Positions 35,492 to 44,985 are shown, numbered from the stretch's first letter. The stretch is DNA of 64,000 nucleotides from Leucobacter komagatae (GCF_000834055.1 NZ_JXSQ01000006.1:62001-126000); one strand, 5' to 3'. Notes: a model not told the origin generated them from the letters alone. A program made the numbers and translations.

Positions 35492-35959
35492 CTACGCGCG
35501 CATCAGACGCCGAGCCTCGCGACGCTCCCAACACAGCATGTATCCACCAAACATGAGTGCCAGATAGACCCCGGTGAGAAGGACACCCAATGGTCTCCCC
35601 ACGCCCAAGCTGCTCGCCAGCGTAGTGGAGAAGGCCAGAAAGCCAATCGGGTACGCCCCAAGCAATCCGACAATCACGCCCACGATTGCGGCTCGTGAAT
35701 AGGCTCCTCCGGAACGCAGAGGGGATCGCTTAGTCATCCAGAGCCCAAGGCAAACAAGACTGAGCACGAAGCCCGCCGAAACGCTGCCCCACATCAGAAT
35801 CCCAGATCCGATACCCCAAAAGAAGTGATCAGACGACTGAGCGGCCATGATGATGAATTGGGCTACTACGGGTGCCGAGGCGACGCACACTCCGTACAGC
35901 AGAAGGTACGCGGGGTTCATGAAATGGGGGCGTTTGATGGCGCTATCTACCGTGTTCAC
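35492..35959 (-). CDS. Four-helix membrane protein of unknown function
   Basis: A 155-aa protein with four hydrophobic segments (about residues 15-35, 48-72, 85-110, 125-145). No family recognised. It starts with GTG at 35959 with AGAAGG eight bases upstream, which is why that start is preferred to the internal ATG at residue 14. Confidence 0.6.
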   Translation of the reverse strand: MNTVDSAIKRPHFMNPAYLLLYGVCVASAPVVAQFIIMAAQSSDHFFWGIGSGILMWGSVSAGFVLSLVCLGLWMTKRSPLRSGGAYSRAAIVGVIVGLLGAYPIGFLAFSTTLASSLGVGRPLGVLLTGVYLALMFGGYMLCWERREARRLMRA

Positions 35960-36629
35960 GGATCACCTTCTTGAAGTTCTCGGCTCGCTGCGCCCCAGTC
36001 TCCTCGGGGCCTGGCACCAACCACAACCGCGGACAGAGCGATCGCTGTGTCGGCACGATCGTTGGCCTTTCGTTGCGGCTACCTGCCTGCAGCACAGTGC
36101 GCCACCTTCCTCTACCACCGAGCACTTGATACTGGACCCTTAGAACGCCGGTTTGGCCGCTTGCCAGGTGGGACGACCCAGTATTCCGTATTTTCTCCTC
36201 TGCTAGACATCTGAATTGCATCGTCGTCGGGTTGTCGCTTCTTGCCGAGCCGCGTGATCGACTCGATCTTGTCCGACTCGGCCATAAGCATCGTCCCTAC
36301 GCACTCCCCGGCGTCCAGCAGATCTCTCGCTTGAGATTTCCGTTTCTCGATCCGCCCCTGAGGTGTCGTTCATGACTTCCGCCGTCACGGCGCTGGTGTG
36401 TGGTGGCCGAGTTTCGGTGAAGAGCCCTCGGCGGTATTCGTTCCCAACAAACCTAGATAAGCTACGAATGTAGCCTTGACGCTAACGGGCCCATAGCTGT
36501 GGGAGTAGTAGTAACTCCAGCGATGCTCCACCCATCGAGTGCCCGTCGAGGGACGCGCCCGGCGAAGCAGGACACACATGCGGCAGCTTGGACCGCAACA
36601 GACGAAGCACCCATCGAAAGGAGCGAAGG
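35960..36629. other. Intergenic region, no gene recognised
   Basis: About 670 bases without a gene I can support. Short open frames here lack ribosome-binding sites or conserved features. The lower end probably contains the promoter of the VOC gene at 36630. Confidence 0.4.
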
Positions 36630-37010
36630 ATGATCACTGGAGCGAAGACAATAAGGGTCGGCGTGGCCGATCAGAGCAAGGCGAAAGACTTCTGGACCGA
36701 CAAGTTGGGGGCCGAGCTCGTTCAGGACGAATCGTACGGCGAGAATCGCTGGGTGGAAGTGCGATTGCCTGATGGTGTCGTGATCGTGCTGGAGCCCCGA
36801 GATGGAGCCGCACCCGAGGCCCCCGGGGGACAGCCAAACACGCCCGTCTTCCTGGCCTGCGACGACCTCGACGCAACCTACCGCGACCTCTCTTCCCGCG
36901 GTGTGGAGTTCGTGCAGGAACCGGTCGACCTTCCGTTCGGTCGCTGGTCAATGTTCACCGATGGGCAGGGAAACCATTTCGCGCTAGAGCCCCGAAGTGA
37001 AGAGGATTAG
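36630..37010 (+). CDS. VOC family protein (glyoxalase fold)
   Basis: A 126-aa vicinal-oxygen-chelate protein with two betaalphabetabetabeta modules: the first around DQSKAKDFWTDKLGAEL and the second around DLDATYRDLSSRGVEF, with a C-terminal DGQGNHFAL-type strand carrying a possible metal-ligand Glu. VOC enzymes bind a divalent metal and act on small compounds or sequester antibiotics. ATG 36630 has AAGGAG and GAAGG upstream. A second VOC gene (39248) is nearby, but they are not neighbours in an operon. Confidence 0.8.
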   Translation: MITGAKTIRVGVADQSKAKDFWTDKLGAELVQDESYGENRWVEVRLPDGVVIVLEPRDGAAPEAPGGQPNTPVFLACDDLDATYRDLSSRGVEFVQEPVDLPFGRWSMFTDGQGNHFALEPRSEED

Positions 37011-37439
37011 CCCGCAAGGCGATCCGGTCCCGCCTGGGCCGAAACCTCCGGTGTGCAGCGCCCGTTGAGCTACTTGGAAGTGAGCTAAAAGCCCCGCCAC
37101 TAGGCGAAGCGAGACGCTTGGGCCCGTCCCTGCGCAGATTGCAGCGAGGCTGGAGGGTTTGAAACGGCCGCCGATCCGCCGCCGCTGCTGAGCAACCTGC
37201 TGCCACTACTGATCCTGCTCTGCACGCACGGCAACGCCCGGCGACCCTGCCTGACCGCCGCACACGTCACGACAAAGCTCCACGACCTGGGCCTGATACG
37301 CGTGGAGGCGACAGGTCGATGTGCGCTTGCGCTTGGCTTCCAACCTGGTCAGCCAGTCGAGGGCATCTAGACATCACTCCCCCGAGCCCCCTCCTGCGCC
37401 CCGCCAAAGTCCCGTGAACGAGAACCCTCCCCTCCTGCT
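37011..37439. other. Intergenic region, no gene recognised
   Basis: Some 430 bases between the VOC gene (plus) and the end of the ABC permease gene (minus). No supported gene. Confidence 0.4.
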
Positions 37440-38243
37440 TCACAGCCGGCGCAGCCGCGCCGTCGCCAACGCGATGGATCCAGCAGCCAAAACCAGAGCC
37501 CACGCAAGGGAGGCCGTCAACGAGAGCTGGTCTACTCCGGAGACGCCGCGCTGTGTGAGCTGCCGGAGCAGGTCGATCATGGGCGTCAATGGCTGATACT
37601 CCGCGATGCGGGCAAGCCAGTTTGGCATCGTCTCAGTGGGAACGAGCGCACTTGATACCAGCGTCAGTGGGATCGCAATAAACGCGAGGCTCTGCGCCGC
37701 CTCTGGTGTCGAAGCCATCGACCCTAGCGCAATAAACAGGGCGGCGAACGCGCCAGCATAGAGAAACAGCAGCATGGCCGCACCGAGCAATGGGACCACG
37801 GAGGCTTGCGTGCGAAAGCCTGTCAGGAAGGCCACTGCGAGCGTCGTCATCGCACCCGCGAATGCAATTGCGCCGTGCGCCACGACCCGACCGATCGTGA
37901 TCCCCATCCGGCTTATCGGCATTGAGAGCATGCGATCTGCAAACCCCTGAGCGTTCTCCTGCGCGACCGTCAGAGCGGCCTGGGTCGATCCAAAGAGAAT
38001 GGCGGCCACGACGATACCGGGCGTCAAATAGTCGACGTACTCGAGGGATCCGGAGCTGATCGCCCCGGCAAACACGTACCGAAAGAGTAAGAAGAAGAGG
38101 ACCCCCTGCAAGAGTGTCGGGAGTGCAACTTGCGGATCGCGAAAGAAAGACCGGAGGATCTTTGCCGCGACGGCTGCGGTGACCGTGCCCGCCCCCGCTC
38201 CCACGGTGCGTAGCGTGACGGCCCGGAGTTCCTGGTTGGTCAT
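37440..38243 (-). CDS. ABC transporter permease, DrrB-like (ABC-2)
   Basis: A 267-aa ABC-2-type permease with six hydrophobic segments; an N-terminal amphipathic region (RSFFRDPQVALPTLLQ) is followed by LTPGIVVAAILFGSTQAA and a GFADRMLSMPISR loop typical of DrrB. Together with the ATPase gene that overlaps it by one base (38243), it makes a drug or lipid exporter of the daunorubicin-resistance class. It is the last gene of the VOC-ATPase-permease operon. Confidence 0.88.
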   Translation of the reverse strand: MTNQELRAVTLRTVGAGAGTVTAAVAAKILRSFFRDPQVALPTLLQGVLFFLLFRYVFAGAISSGSLEYVDYLTPGIVVAAILFGSTQAALTVAQENAQGFADRMLSMPISRMGITIGRVVAHGAIAFAGAMTTLAVAFLTGFRTQASVVPLLGAAMLLFLYAGAFAALFIALGSMASTPEAAQSLAFIAIPLTLVSSALVPTETMPNWLARIAEYQPLTPMIDLLRQLTQRGVSGVDQLSLTASLAWALVLAAGSIALATARLRRL

Positions 38244-39184
38244 CAGATCGACTCCTTTGGGTTCGTCGCGAGAAGCGCCTCCTCGAGGCTCGGAGGGGCG
38301 AGCGCGAACTCGGTGATCTCGTGGGAGGTAATACCCTGCCCACCGATAGCGTCGACGGCAGATTGGACTTGGAACCGGCCGGCGAGCGAGAAGCGAGCCC
38401 CATCGTGGAGGGTCACTGTGGCACCAAGCGACGATCCGACTGACAGGACCGCATCTCGCGAGAGTTCCCGCCGAGTCATCACAGCGAGAGTGGTGATGTT
38501 CAATTCACGCCTGAGCTCATCCGGTGTGCCCGTCTTGATGATGCGGCCACGGTCGATCACGGCGACCCAATCGGCTAGTGCTTGTGCTTCCTCCAGGTTC
38601 TGGGTCGTCAACACGACCGATGTGTCGCTACCGGGGAGCGCTTGAACGTAGTGCCACAGTTCCCTCCGACTCCTCGGGTCAAGGCCGGTAGTGGGTTCAT
38701 CGAGCAGCAGGAGCGCGGGCCGGCTCACAAGCGTCGCGGCGAGGTCGAGTCGTCGACGCTGGCCACCTGAGTAAGTTCCGACTCGGCCACGAACGAAATC
38801 TCGCAGCCCGAAATCACCCACGACTCGGTTGACGGCTGATTGAAGACCTCGTCGGCTCACTCCCGCCAGTCGCGCAACGAGTCGGAGGTTCTCGATCCCA
38901 GTCAGTTCATTCACCAACGCCGTGTGCTGCCCGGCCAGGCCCAGAACGCCCCGCGCCTTGTGTGACTGCTTTTGAACGTCGTAGCCCGCAACAGTGAGAG
39001 CTCCCGCTGAGACCGGCTGCAGCGTCGCTATAGCCCGAATCAACGTGGTTTTCCCTGCCCCGTTGGCTCCGAGAAGTGCCGTGATCTTGCCGCTCGGGAC
39101 AGCAAGATTTAGCCCGTCGAGAATTGCTGAGCCGGACAGCTTGACGCCGAGATCCCTGGCGCGGACGATGTGCTTATCATTCAA
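38243..39184 (-). CDS. ABC transporter ATPase, DrrA-like
   Basis: A 313-aa ABC ATPase with Walker A GANGAGKTT (about residues 38-46), the signature YSGGQRRRLD, Walker B LLLLDEPTTGLD, and the H-loop region replaced by the usual TTQNLEEA of DrrA-type proteins. The C-terminal about 80 residues form the DrrA regulatory extension (ending PSLEEALLA). Energises export with the permease encoded next. Its ATG (39184) lies 63 bases after the VOC gene on the same strand. Confidence 0.9.
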   Translation of the reverse strand: MNDKHIVRARDLGVKLSGSAILDGLNLAVPSGKITALLGANGAGKTTLIRAIATLQPVSAGALTVAGYDVQKQSHKARGVLGLAGQHTALVNELTGIENLRLVARLAGVSRRGLQSAVNRVVGDFGLRDFVRGRVGTYSGGQRRRLDLAATLVSRPALLLLDEPTTGLDPRSRRELWHYVQALPGSDTSVVLTTQNLEEAQALADWVAVIDRGRIIKTGTPDELRRELNITTLAVMTRRELSRDAVLSVGSSLGATVTLHDGARFSLAGRFQVQSAVDAIGGQGITSHEITEFALAPPSLEEALLATNPKESI

Positions 39185-39247
39185 CGGTTACCCGCCCACT
39201 TCGAGCGCGGTAAGGGAATGCCCACTGGCGAAGCCCGTTGCTGCTAC

Positions 39248-39637
39248 TCACGTTGCGGCCCCTTCGTTGCCTGGAACCATCTGCGACTGGAGTGCGAGTT
39301 GGTTGCCGTCTGGGTCTTCGAAGCGAAGCGTCGTCGCCCAGGGCATCTCCTCGATCGCGTTGGGCAGGTCAACCCCTCGCGTGCGGAACAGTTGCGCGTC
39401 GGCTTCGATGTCTGTTGATTCGAATACGACCGTCGCGGGTGCGGGCGGCGAGGACCCTTCGTCGGGAATAAGCGCCAGCGAGGTTGCCGCGCCTTCGGGT
39501 GCGACCTGAAGCCATCGACCGTGCGGGCCCATGTCGAGATCGGCGACGACAACGAGGCCCAGCCGGTCGACATAGAAATCCTTCGCGCGGTCTTGGTCGG
39601 AAACTGGGACGTGAACAACTTGAACAACAGTAAGCAT
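39248..39637 (-). CDS. VOC family protein (glyoxalase fold)
   Basis: A 129-aa VOC protein: VQVVHVPVSDQDRAKDFYVD at the start, GRWLQVAP, VVFESTDIEADAQLF and the last strand TLRFEDPDGNQLAL, which carries the usual Glu. It is the first gene of the ABC-exporter operon and may bind or modify the exported compound. It is transcribed from the region holding the two CGTAGG palindromes. Confidence 0.85.
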   Translation of the reverse strand: MLTVVQVVHVPVSDQDRAKDFYVDRLGLVVVADLDMGPHGRWLQVAPEGAATSLALIPDEGSSPPAPATVVFESTDIEADAQLFRTRGVDLPNAIEEMPWATTLRFEDPDGNQLALQSQMVPGNEGAAT

Positions 39638-39660
39638 GAGTCGGATCTCCCTTCGGATTA

Positions 39661-39703
39661 CGTAGGCGATTCCCTACGCATTACGCGTAGGCTATCACCT
39701 ACG
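39661..39703. promoter_or_regulatory. Two tandem CGTAGG-N6-CCTACG operators (ArsR type)
   Basis: Two perfect palindromes of the same architecture: 39661-39678 (spacer CGATTC) and 39686-39703 (spacer CTATCA), centres 25 bases apart. They lie between the divergent VOC gene (minus) and ArsR gene (plus), 15 bases upstream of the ArsR start. The ArsR protein is the likely binder, so VOC-ABC export and ArsR-SRPBCC are probably co-regulated. Confidence 0.8.
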
Positions 39704-39717
39704 GATAGGATTGCGCC

Positions 39718-40032
39718 ATGCCCTCCCCCGATGATGTATTCGCAGCAGTGGCCAACCAGCATCGCCGCCGAATGCTCGACCTGCTCATGGTTGAACCGCG
39801 ATCCGTGAGCGCCCTTGCTTCGAACTTCGACATGCGTCGCCCGAGCGTCTCCGAACACCTGAAGGTTCTCAAGGACGCCGGGCTCGTGAACGAGGATCGA
39901 CAGGGTCGCGAACGCATCTACAGCGTCGATCCCAGGACCCTTCGCCCGGTCGCGGACTGGCTCAGCCCCTACGAGAGCTTCTGGCGAGAGTCCCTGAAAG
40001 ATCTCAGCAAGCATCTTGACGAGAATCCGTAA
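39718..40032 (+). CDS. ArsR family regulator
   Basis: A 104-aa winged-helix repressor: AVANQHRRRMLDLLMVEPRSVSALASNF with the recognition helix MRRPSVSEHLKVLKDAGLV and the wing EDRQGRERIYSVDPRTL. It lacks metal-binding Cys residues, as do most regulators next to SRPBCC genes. It autoregulates from the CGTAGG sites. Its stop overlaps the next start by one base. Confidence 0.9.
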   Translation: MPSPDDVFAAVANQHRRRMLDLLMVEPRSVSALASNFDMRRPSVSEHLKVLKDAGLVNEDRQGRERIYSVDPRTLRPVADWLSPYESFWRESLKDLSKHLDENP

Positions 40033-40445
40033 TGTCCGAGTCCCACCGAGGCACTATTGAGGTCGATGAGTTCGTTCCTCACAAAGCGACGCGAGTATGG
40101 GCGGCCCTGACCGACGCTAGGGAGCTCGGTCAGTGGTTCATGAGCAACGACTTTCAGCCCGAGGTTGGTCACGAGTTCACTCTTGATACTGGCCGGTGGG
40201 GCGTCACATATTGCACGGTGCTTGAAGTAGATGCACCGCGGCGCTTGCGCTACTCCTGGCGCAACGGCCCGCTCGACACGATCGTGACGTGGTCACTTGT
40301 TCAGGAAGGCGCTGGAACACGGATCCTCATCGAGCACCGCGGGTTCGACACCAGCGACCCCTTGCAGCGGCAGGCCTACGAGGGAATGGCGGGCGGCTGG
40401 CGCAGCATGGTGCTTCGCAGTCTTGCTGGATACTTGGCCGCCTGA
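40032..40445 (+). CDS. SRPBCC family (AHSA1-like) protein
   Basis: A 137-aa START/AHSA1-type protein: an N-terminal EVDEFVPHKATRVWAALTDA, a W at the strand-helix turn, and the C-terminal WRSMVLRSLAGYL helix, forming a hydrophobic ligand cavity. SRPBCC proteins next to ArsR regulators commonly bind small hydrophobic molecules. It is co-transcribed with the ArsR gene and reads away from the VOC-ABC operon. Confidence 0.85.
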   Translation: MSESHRGTIEVDEFVPHKATRVWAALTDARELGQWFMSNDFQPEVGHEFTLDTGRWGVTYCTVLEVDAPRRLRYSWRNGPLDTIVTWSLVQEGAGTRILIEHRGFDTSDPLQRQAYEGMAGGWRSMVLRSLAGYLAA

Positions 40446-40552
40446 GGCGACCGCTCGTTGGCCCCAGAGCGACGAAGTAGACGTTACCTGCTAAGTGCCT
40501 GCCGACCGGCTCCACCCGCAGACTTGTTGCCGACCGCGCAAGCACTTTGGCC

Positions 40553-40578
40553 AAGGAGTGCACTTGCTGGCACTCCTT
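40553..40578 (+). terminator. Hairpin downstream of the ArsR-SRPBCC operon
   Basis: AAGGAGTGC (40553-40561) pairs perfectly with GCACTCCTT (40570-40578) over an 8-base loop. It lies 107 bases beyond the SRPBCC stop. It has no U tract, so a termination role is uncertain. Confidence 0.4.
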
Positions 40579-40741
40579 AGCCGAGGGAATCGATCGCTAT
40601 GCGTACTCTGCCAAAACCAACCGCAGCTCTCACGGCCGCTCCGAGAATGCCGATATAGCCAGGCCTATGAACCGAGGTCCCACGATTACGGAAGTAAATC
40701 ATGACTCCGTGATGAGCAGATCGTGTTTGCCTGACGGAAAC

Positions 40742-40771
40742 AATGCAGGAAACTCGCGAGTTTCCTGCATT
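40742..40771. repeat. Perfect 30-base palindrome
   Basis: AATGCAGGAAACTCG followed directly by its reverse complement, with no spacer at all. A T-rich tail follows on the plus strand. It could be a bidirectional terminator or a recombinase/resolution site; nothing else nearby decides. Confidence 0.6.
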
Positions 40772-41139
40772 TCTGCTTGTGTTGACCGGACTTAGACCTC
40801 CGACACCTCGACTCAAATACATGATCCGATGAAATCTTGCTTGCTTTGGGTTGTATCAGGTTACTTTGGCACGCGAGGGAACAAGGTCCATCACCTATTT
40901 AGAGCGCAGCACGTCGTTTCGTGTCCGCCACGCGTGATGCCGCGTGTTGTCGCTCAACCGGCCGGGTACCGACAGTTACGGCTTGTCAACGGGGGAGGCA
41001 CCCTAGCACCCTGACAAGAAACTTAGAACGACCGACAGGAATCAATTCCTAAAGCCGCCAGGCATCGAACAGCTCCGCAGCTTTCAAGACGAACCACTCT
41101 TCAGCGAAGCGTCAAGGTAGTTCACTGAGATACTTCGTA

Positions 41140-42570
41140 TCACTTTTCGGTCAGTGAAAGTTCCCTGGTGAGGGAAGGGTGGAACTGGAGAGCACCCGCT
41201 TCAGCAGGCTTCACAAAACGGTCCATGTAGCGGAAGCGAGTTTGCGATCCGCCGCCACCACCACCGGTACGGCGCAACCCTACCGCCGAAGCTTCGAACA
41301 ACTTGTTCAGAGCATCGGTCGCTTGAGTATCAGTCATGCCACTTTTGAGAGCGCTCTCCTGCCACTCGACCAACGTGAAGTTACGTTTACCCAATGCAGT
41401 AATGGTGTTTATAACTACGGAGAAGTTGCCGAGGTGTTCCCCAATTTCGTCCCGAAGCTCGCGAACGATGTGATTGCTGTATTTGGACTCCGCGTCGTAG
41501 ATGTCATCCTTCTCAATGATCCCGTGACCTTTTTCAACAGCAACGTCCCGGGCGAATGTGGCAAACGCAAGCGCATCTCTCGGTCGCCCAAGCGCGCGTT
41601 TCAGGACGTACCTTTTCGAGGTGAACCGTTGGCGCATTTCATCAGCCGTAAACACGTCTCCCCAAGACCCAGGTAATTCGGGGTCCCGTTCCTCTGTGCG
41701 GCCAGTTTTGAATCGCTCTGTCACGACAGTGGCAAGTTCATCTTCGTCCCAGGTCAACTCGACAGTGTCTTGCACAAACTTATTCTGGTCATTAAAGGAC
41801 ATCTGGTCCCAGAGATCACTACGAAGGAAAACAACAACAGGAGCCGGGCTTTGTTTTGGAATTATCTCCGAGAAGTGACGTGCTGCTCGGGCTGCGCCTC
41901 CAATCAGCCGCAGTGACTCTTCACTACCGTCCCAAGCGTCATCGAGCCGATCAATCAAAGCGGTAATCTTATGCTTTTTACTTGCTTCTTTCAAGAGAGC
42001 TTCAAGATCTATCAGAAGCTGCATCGATGAGTCATCGAGGAACCTCTTGTCCTCATCGTCTAGTTCGAAACCGCCAAGACTCGCGACGTCAAGAACGGAG
42101 GGAAGATCAATTTTCCGCACCCGGCCAATCCATTGCGCAATTGCCCGAAGGGGCCCGCCGTTAGGCCCCGCCCCAATCTTCTTCAGGATCTTAAACCCCC
42201 GACGACGCGTCTTCGAATACCATTTCAGGCTCCTGCTAAGCTCTAAGAACATAGCGATCCCGATAGAGAAGCGCCAAGAAGTCGTATAGGCAAACGCCTC
42301 GGGCACACCAGCATCCGTCAGCTTGGGATGAGCCTGAAAAGCATAGTCTTTCAAGTCCATTGGGACGATTATGTGTTTTGCTTCCGCTTCAACATAACGG
42401 AACAGAGCAGTTTTCCCAGACCCCTTTCGGCCCACCACCAGGTACTTACCGCCCATAACCGCGTCGGCTTGGCCTCCCGCTACAAAATAATCGAGCAGGT
42501 TTTCGTCCTGCTCAGCGTCTAGCCGACCGAAGTCAATCTTTTCTAGAATCAGGGGCGCAGCGTCGCTCAT
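41140..42570 (-). CDS. P-loop ATPase, Sll1717 type
   Basis: A 476-aa P-loop protein. Walker A GRKGSGKT is at residues 47-54 (in KYLVVGRKGSGKTALFRYV), and a Walker B-like ITALIDRLDDAW at about residues 204-215. The N-terminal DFGRLDAEQDENLLDYFV and the C-terminal winged-helix-like tail fit the Sll1717-type ATPases, which resemble KAP/STAND proteins and turn up in defence islands. The role is unknown. Its GC content is clearly lower than the surrounding core, as is its neighbourhood (IS3 remnants, DUF3800). Start ATG 42570 has no strong ribosome-binding site. Confidence 0.7.
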   Translation of the reverse strand: MSDAAPLILEKIDFGRLDAEQDENLLDYFVAGGQADAVMGGKYLVVGRKGSGKTALFRYVEAEAKHIIVPMDLKDYAFQAHPKLTDAGVPEAFAYTTSWRFSIGIAMFLELSRSLKWYSKTRRRGFKILKKIGAGPNGGPLRAIAQWIGRVRKIDLPSVLDVASLGGFELDDEDKRFLDDSSMQLLIDLEALLKEASKKHKITALIDRLDDAWDGSEESLRLIGGAARAARHFSEIIPKQSPAPVVVFLRSDLWDQMSFNDQNKFVQDTVELTWDEDELATVVTERFKTGRTEERDPELPGSWGDVFTADEMRQRFTSKRYVLKRALGRPRDALAFATFARDVAVEKGHGIIEKDDIYDAESKYSNHIVRELRDEIGEHLGNFSVVINTITALGKRNFTLVEWQESALKSGMTDTQATDALNKLFEASAVGLRRTGGGGGGSQTRFRYMDRFVKPAEAGALQFHPSLTRELSLTEK

Positions 42571-43049
42571 GGTTCAAAGCATAGCTGCTTTGTTGCGATT
42601 CCTTCCCGCACAATGTTTACGCTCAGTTCAGAGCCAGTTCCCAACTTCACTCAGCGCAGCTCAGCTCAGCTCAACTCAACTGAACTCAAGATTGGTACTT
42701 GTCCGGTCTTATGCGAGCATTTTCAGGATTGATCGCGACGAGACTCTAAGGCAGTTACTTACCCAAGAGCGGCTGGTTGATCTGTTTCTTGAGCTGAAAA
42801 GCGCGGGACATCGCTAGGTCGCTGGAATTAGCGACCGTCGCTGAACCGGGTCTGATGAATGTTTAGGTGACGGGTTGACGTGACCTACAGCTTGGGTTCC
42901 AATCTCGGTCGATAGCTTCAGGCGGATCTCCACTACCTCGCTAGAGCAAGACCGAAATCCGCGGGAGTTTGATAGCGAAAGGACGAGTTCGTTCTCCTGC
43001 GATTTAGATCACCTCAATGCACTCAAATATCGCGTTTGGGAGCTCGGTC
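42571..43049. other. Intergenic region with short pentamer repeat
   Basis: About 480 bases with no supported gene. A pentamer-like run based on CTCAG/CTCAA occurs at about 42655-42688, apparently simple-sequence drift. Confidence 0.4.
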
Positions 43050-43565
43050 CTAGTCCGCCATTTCTTTCGGGTCAGCAACTCGATCCCCATCGCTGACCCG
43101 AAGGATTCCCCCAGTCCGTTTTCGCGCGCATCGCCGACAGTTTAGAAAGAGGATTAGACGACCTGCAGTATGAGCATTCTGGATGAATACCCATGATGTG
43201 AAACGGATTCCATAGTCGACGTGGACGATTCTTCCTCGGGCCGGTTTCCCCGCGCGGAGCATCACATCGAGGGGACTCACCACGAGAATCGACTCCTGTT
43301 TGGAACCGATCGCCCAACCCGCGCTCGCCTGGCTAGCCGTGTCAAGCACCAGCGTGTAGAGCTCTTTCCTTTCTCGCGTCGGATGCTCTGTGATATCCAT
43401 CGCACAGAGCGTGTTCGGCGACAAGCGTTGGAACCTTCGACTCAAGAGATCGTCAGCAGTAGCCACGCCTGTGGGCCGCTTCACCCGAGTCAGGCGCGGA
43501 AGCCCGTGCATCGCGCGCTTCGTTATTGGCACCGAGATTAGCCGGGCCGAACATGGAGTTTCCAT
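43050..43565 (-). pseudogene. IS3-family transposase orfB remnant
   Basis: The frame contains the integrase-core start of IS3-family transposases (LCAMDITEHPTRERKELYTLVLDTASQASAGWAI, read in parts; first catalytic Asp in AMDITEHP) and the second part VHVDYGIRFTSW with the second Asp changed in context. It lacks the last catalytic Glu, and the N- and C-terminal parts are missing or altered. It is a decayed insertion sequence. Confidence 0.75.
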
Positions 43566-43775
43566 TCCTATGGTGATCTCAGCATGAATGGGACTGTACC
43601 CGTACGGTTAGCGGAAGGCCTCGTGGATTTCACGGAACTGGCCCGGGAGCCACTACCTGCGCATCTGTGGCACACTCTTGGGACGTTTCCGTTATCGGTG
43701 GTAGCCCTAACGGGAGACCTCCAGGAATCAGCAGCGGGTCTCGACTGGCGAGCCTTTCAATGACGAGATGGTCGG

Positions 43776-43930
43776 TTACCCGGCGCGCCCTGTTCGGTCG
43801 CCGCTTTCCTCCTCAGAGAACCACTTCGAGGCCCGTTTCATGATCTCGAGTTCTTGCTCGAGCAGCCTCATTCGGCTGCGCACTGCTCGCAGCTGCGCGC
43901 CTTCGCTGGTAGGTCGATCTGGGGGCAACA
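43776..43930 (-). pseudogene. IS3-family orfA remnant
   Basis: On the minus strand this encodes LRAVRSRMRLLEQELEIMKRA followed by SKWFSEEE and a stop at 43776-43778, the coiled C-terminus of an IS3 orfA protein. An in-frame stop shortly upstream (about 43930) and the absence of the HTH show decay. It belongs with the orfB remnant at 43050-43565. No terminal inverted repeats were identified. Confidence 0.7.
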
Positions 43931-44259
43931 ATTATCGATACCGTCTTACCGGAGCCACGTATGAGGGGTCACCTCGTGGATGCCGCGATCGGGGGCGGTG
44001 TGTTTGAACTGTCGGTCGTCGCAGACGAGCATTTTCTCGCGTGCGCGGAACCCTGATAGTTACGAGCGTGGCATGTAGGTGAGAGTTTCACGAAGGCGAT
44101 TGGCTAGCCGCCCCGAGCAGAAACCAAACCTTTGGGCAGGTTAGTATGTCGCCTTAACGTGCTTCAGCCACCCACATGAGAGATACGGTCGTACAGGCAG
44201 GTGCGCGAGATACTCTCTCTGTTCAACTATCCAGCTCAAGACTCGTCTTCACCAGATCG

Positions 44260-44985
44260 CTAGCTCCCGCTGGGCCAAACATCTCGATATGTGAGCCGAG
44301 CGGAGATTATCGCCTCATAGATTCCGTTTAGTGCGGTTACGGCGTTCGGGTGCGAATCCTTCTTGTATTGCTTACGTTGCAACGCGAAGGCAACCATATC
44401 CGCCAACTGGACACCTGGGCTATCCGAAGAACGAGCGAAATGCACTGAGTCGATGACTCGCTCCAGCTTCCTTCCGGGCACAACGCCCAAGTTATAGCTC
44501 TGTAAGTCCGAAACCAGCTTGATCGCACTTGATTGGTGTTCCTTAGCTTCATCAGCGACCACGATCTTAAGCTCGGACGAGCCTCGCTTCTCGATCTTTT
44601 CTAGCAGAAACTGCATCGCGAGTAAATAGGAGTTTGCGTCAGCACTTCCGTTGTACTTCCTGTGGAGGCGTGACTTGTGAATGCTCGCGTAAGCCACCTG
44701 AATCTCATGGGTTGCAAGTAGGTCTATCACATCGCGGAAGGCCGCCAACTGACATTCAGGAGTCTTATCCTTCCAATGTCCTGCGCCACCCCAAACTTCA
44801 ACCCCATGAAACTCGAAATTCTTCGGAACCCCGCCAAGATGTTTGGACGCGAGTTGTTTGAGAGACACCGCCAACGGCTGCACTTGCGTTTCGGGAACGA
44901 TCACCGCAGCGAGGGTGAGCAGCGGCTGGTTTTTCGCGCCTTTGCCGCTTGACCCAGTTTCATCAATGTATATCAACTCGACCAT
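44260..44985 (-). CDS. DUF3800 domain protein
   Basis: A 241-aa protein with the DUF3800 hallmarks: VELIYIDETGSSGK at residues 2-15 (Asp-Glu pair), a Glu/His-rich middle (EFHGVEVWGGAGHW), IVVADEAKEH in a later strand, and DSPGVQLADMVAFAL near the end (the late Asp). The fold is RNase H-like, and the acidic residues could bind a metal. The family is found in mobile elements and defence regions, with unknown activity. The gene lies in the lower-GC accessory stretch, next to IS3 remnants. Confidence 0.85.
   Translation of the reverse strand: MVELIYIDETGSSGKGAKNQPLLTLAAVIVPETQVQPLAVSLKQLASKHLGGVPKNFEFHGVEVWGGAGHWKDKTPECQLAAFRDVIDLLATHEIQVAYASIHKSRLHRKYNGSADANSYLLAMQFLLEKIEKRGSSELKIVVADEAKEHQSSAIKLVSDLQSYNLGVVPGRKLERVIDSVHFARSSDSPGVQLADMVAFALQRKQYKKDSHPNAVTALNGIYEAIISARLTYRDVWPSGS

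Larger units (their letters stand above)
40446..41139. other. Intergenic region with two hairpins, no gene recognised
   Basis: Nearly 700 bases without a supported gene. It contains a 9-bp hairpin at 40553-40578 and a 30-base perfect palindrome at 40742-40771, listed separately. GC content drops by eye from here, at the border to the accessory region. Confidence 0.5.

Noticed and set aside
36385-36579. 64-codon frame with Tyr-rich segment as a possible peptide gene
   Set aside because: No ribosome-binding site, transporter or modification gene is near; composition fits random frame.
42655-42688. CTCAG/CTCAA run as a possible operator array
   Set aside because: It is simple-sequence-like, with drifting units and no symmetry.
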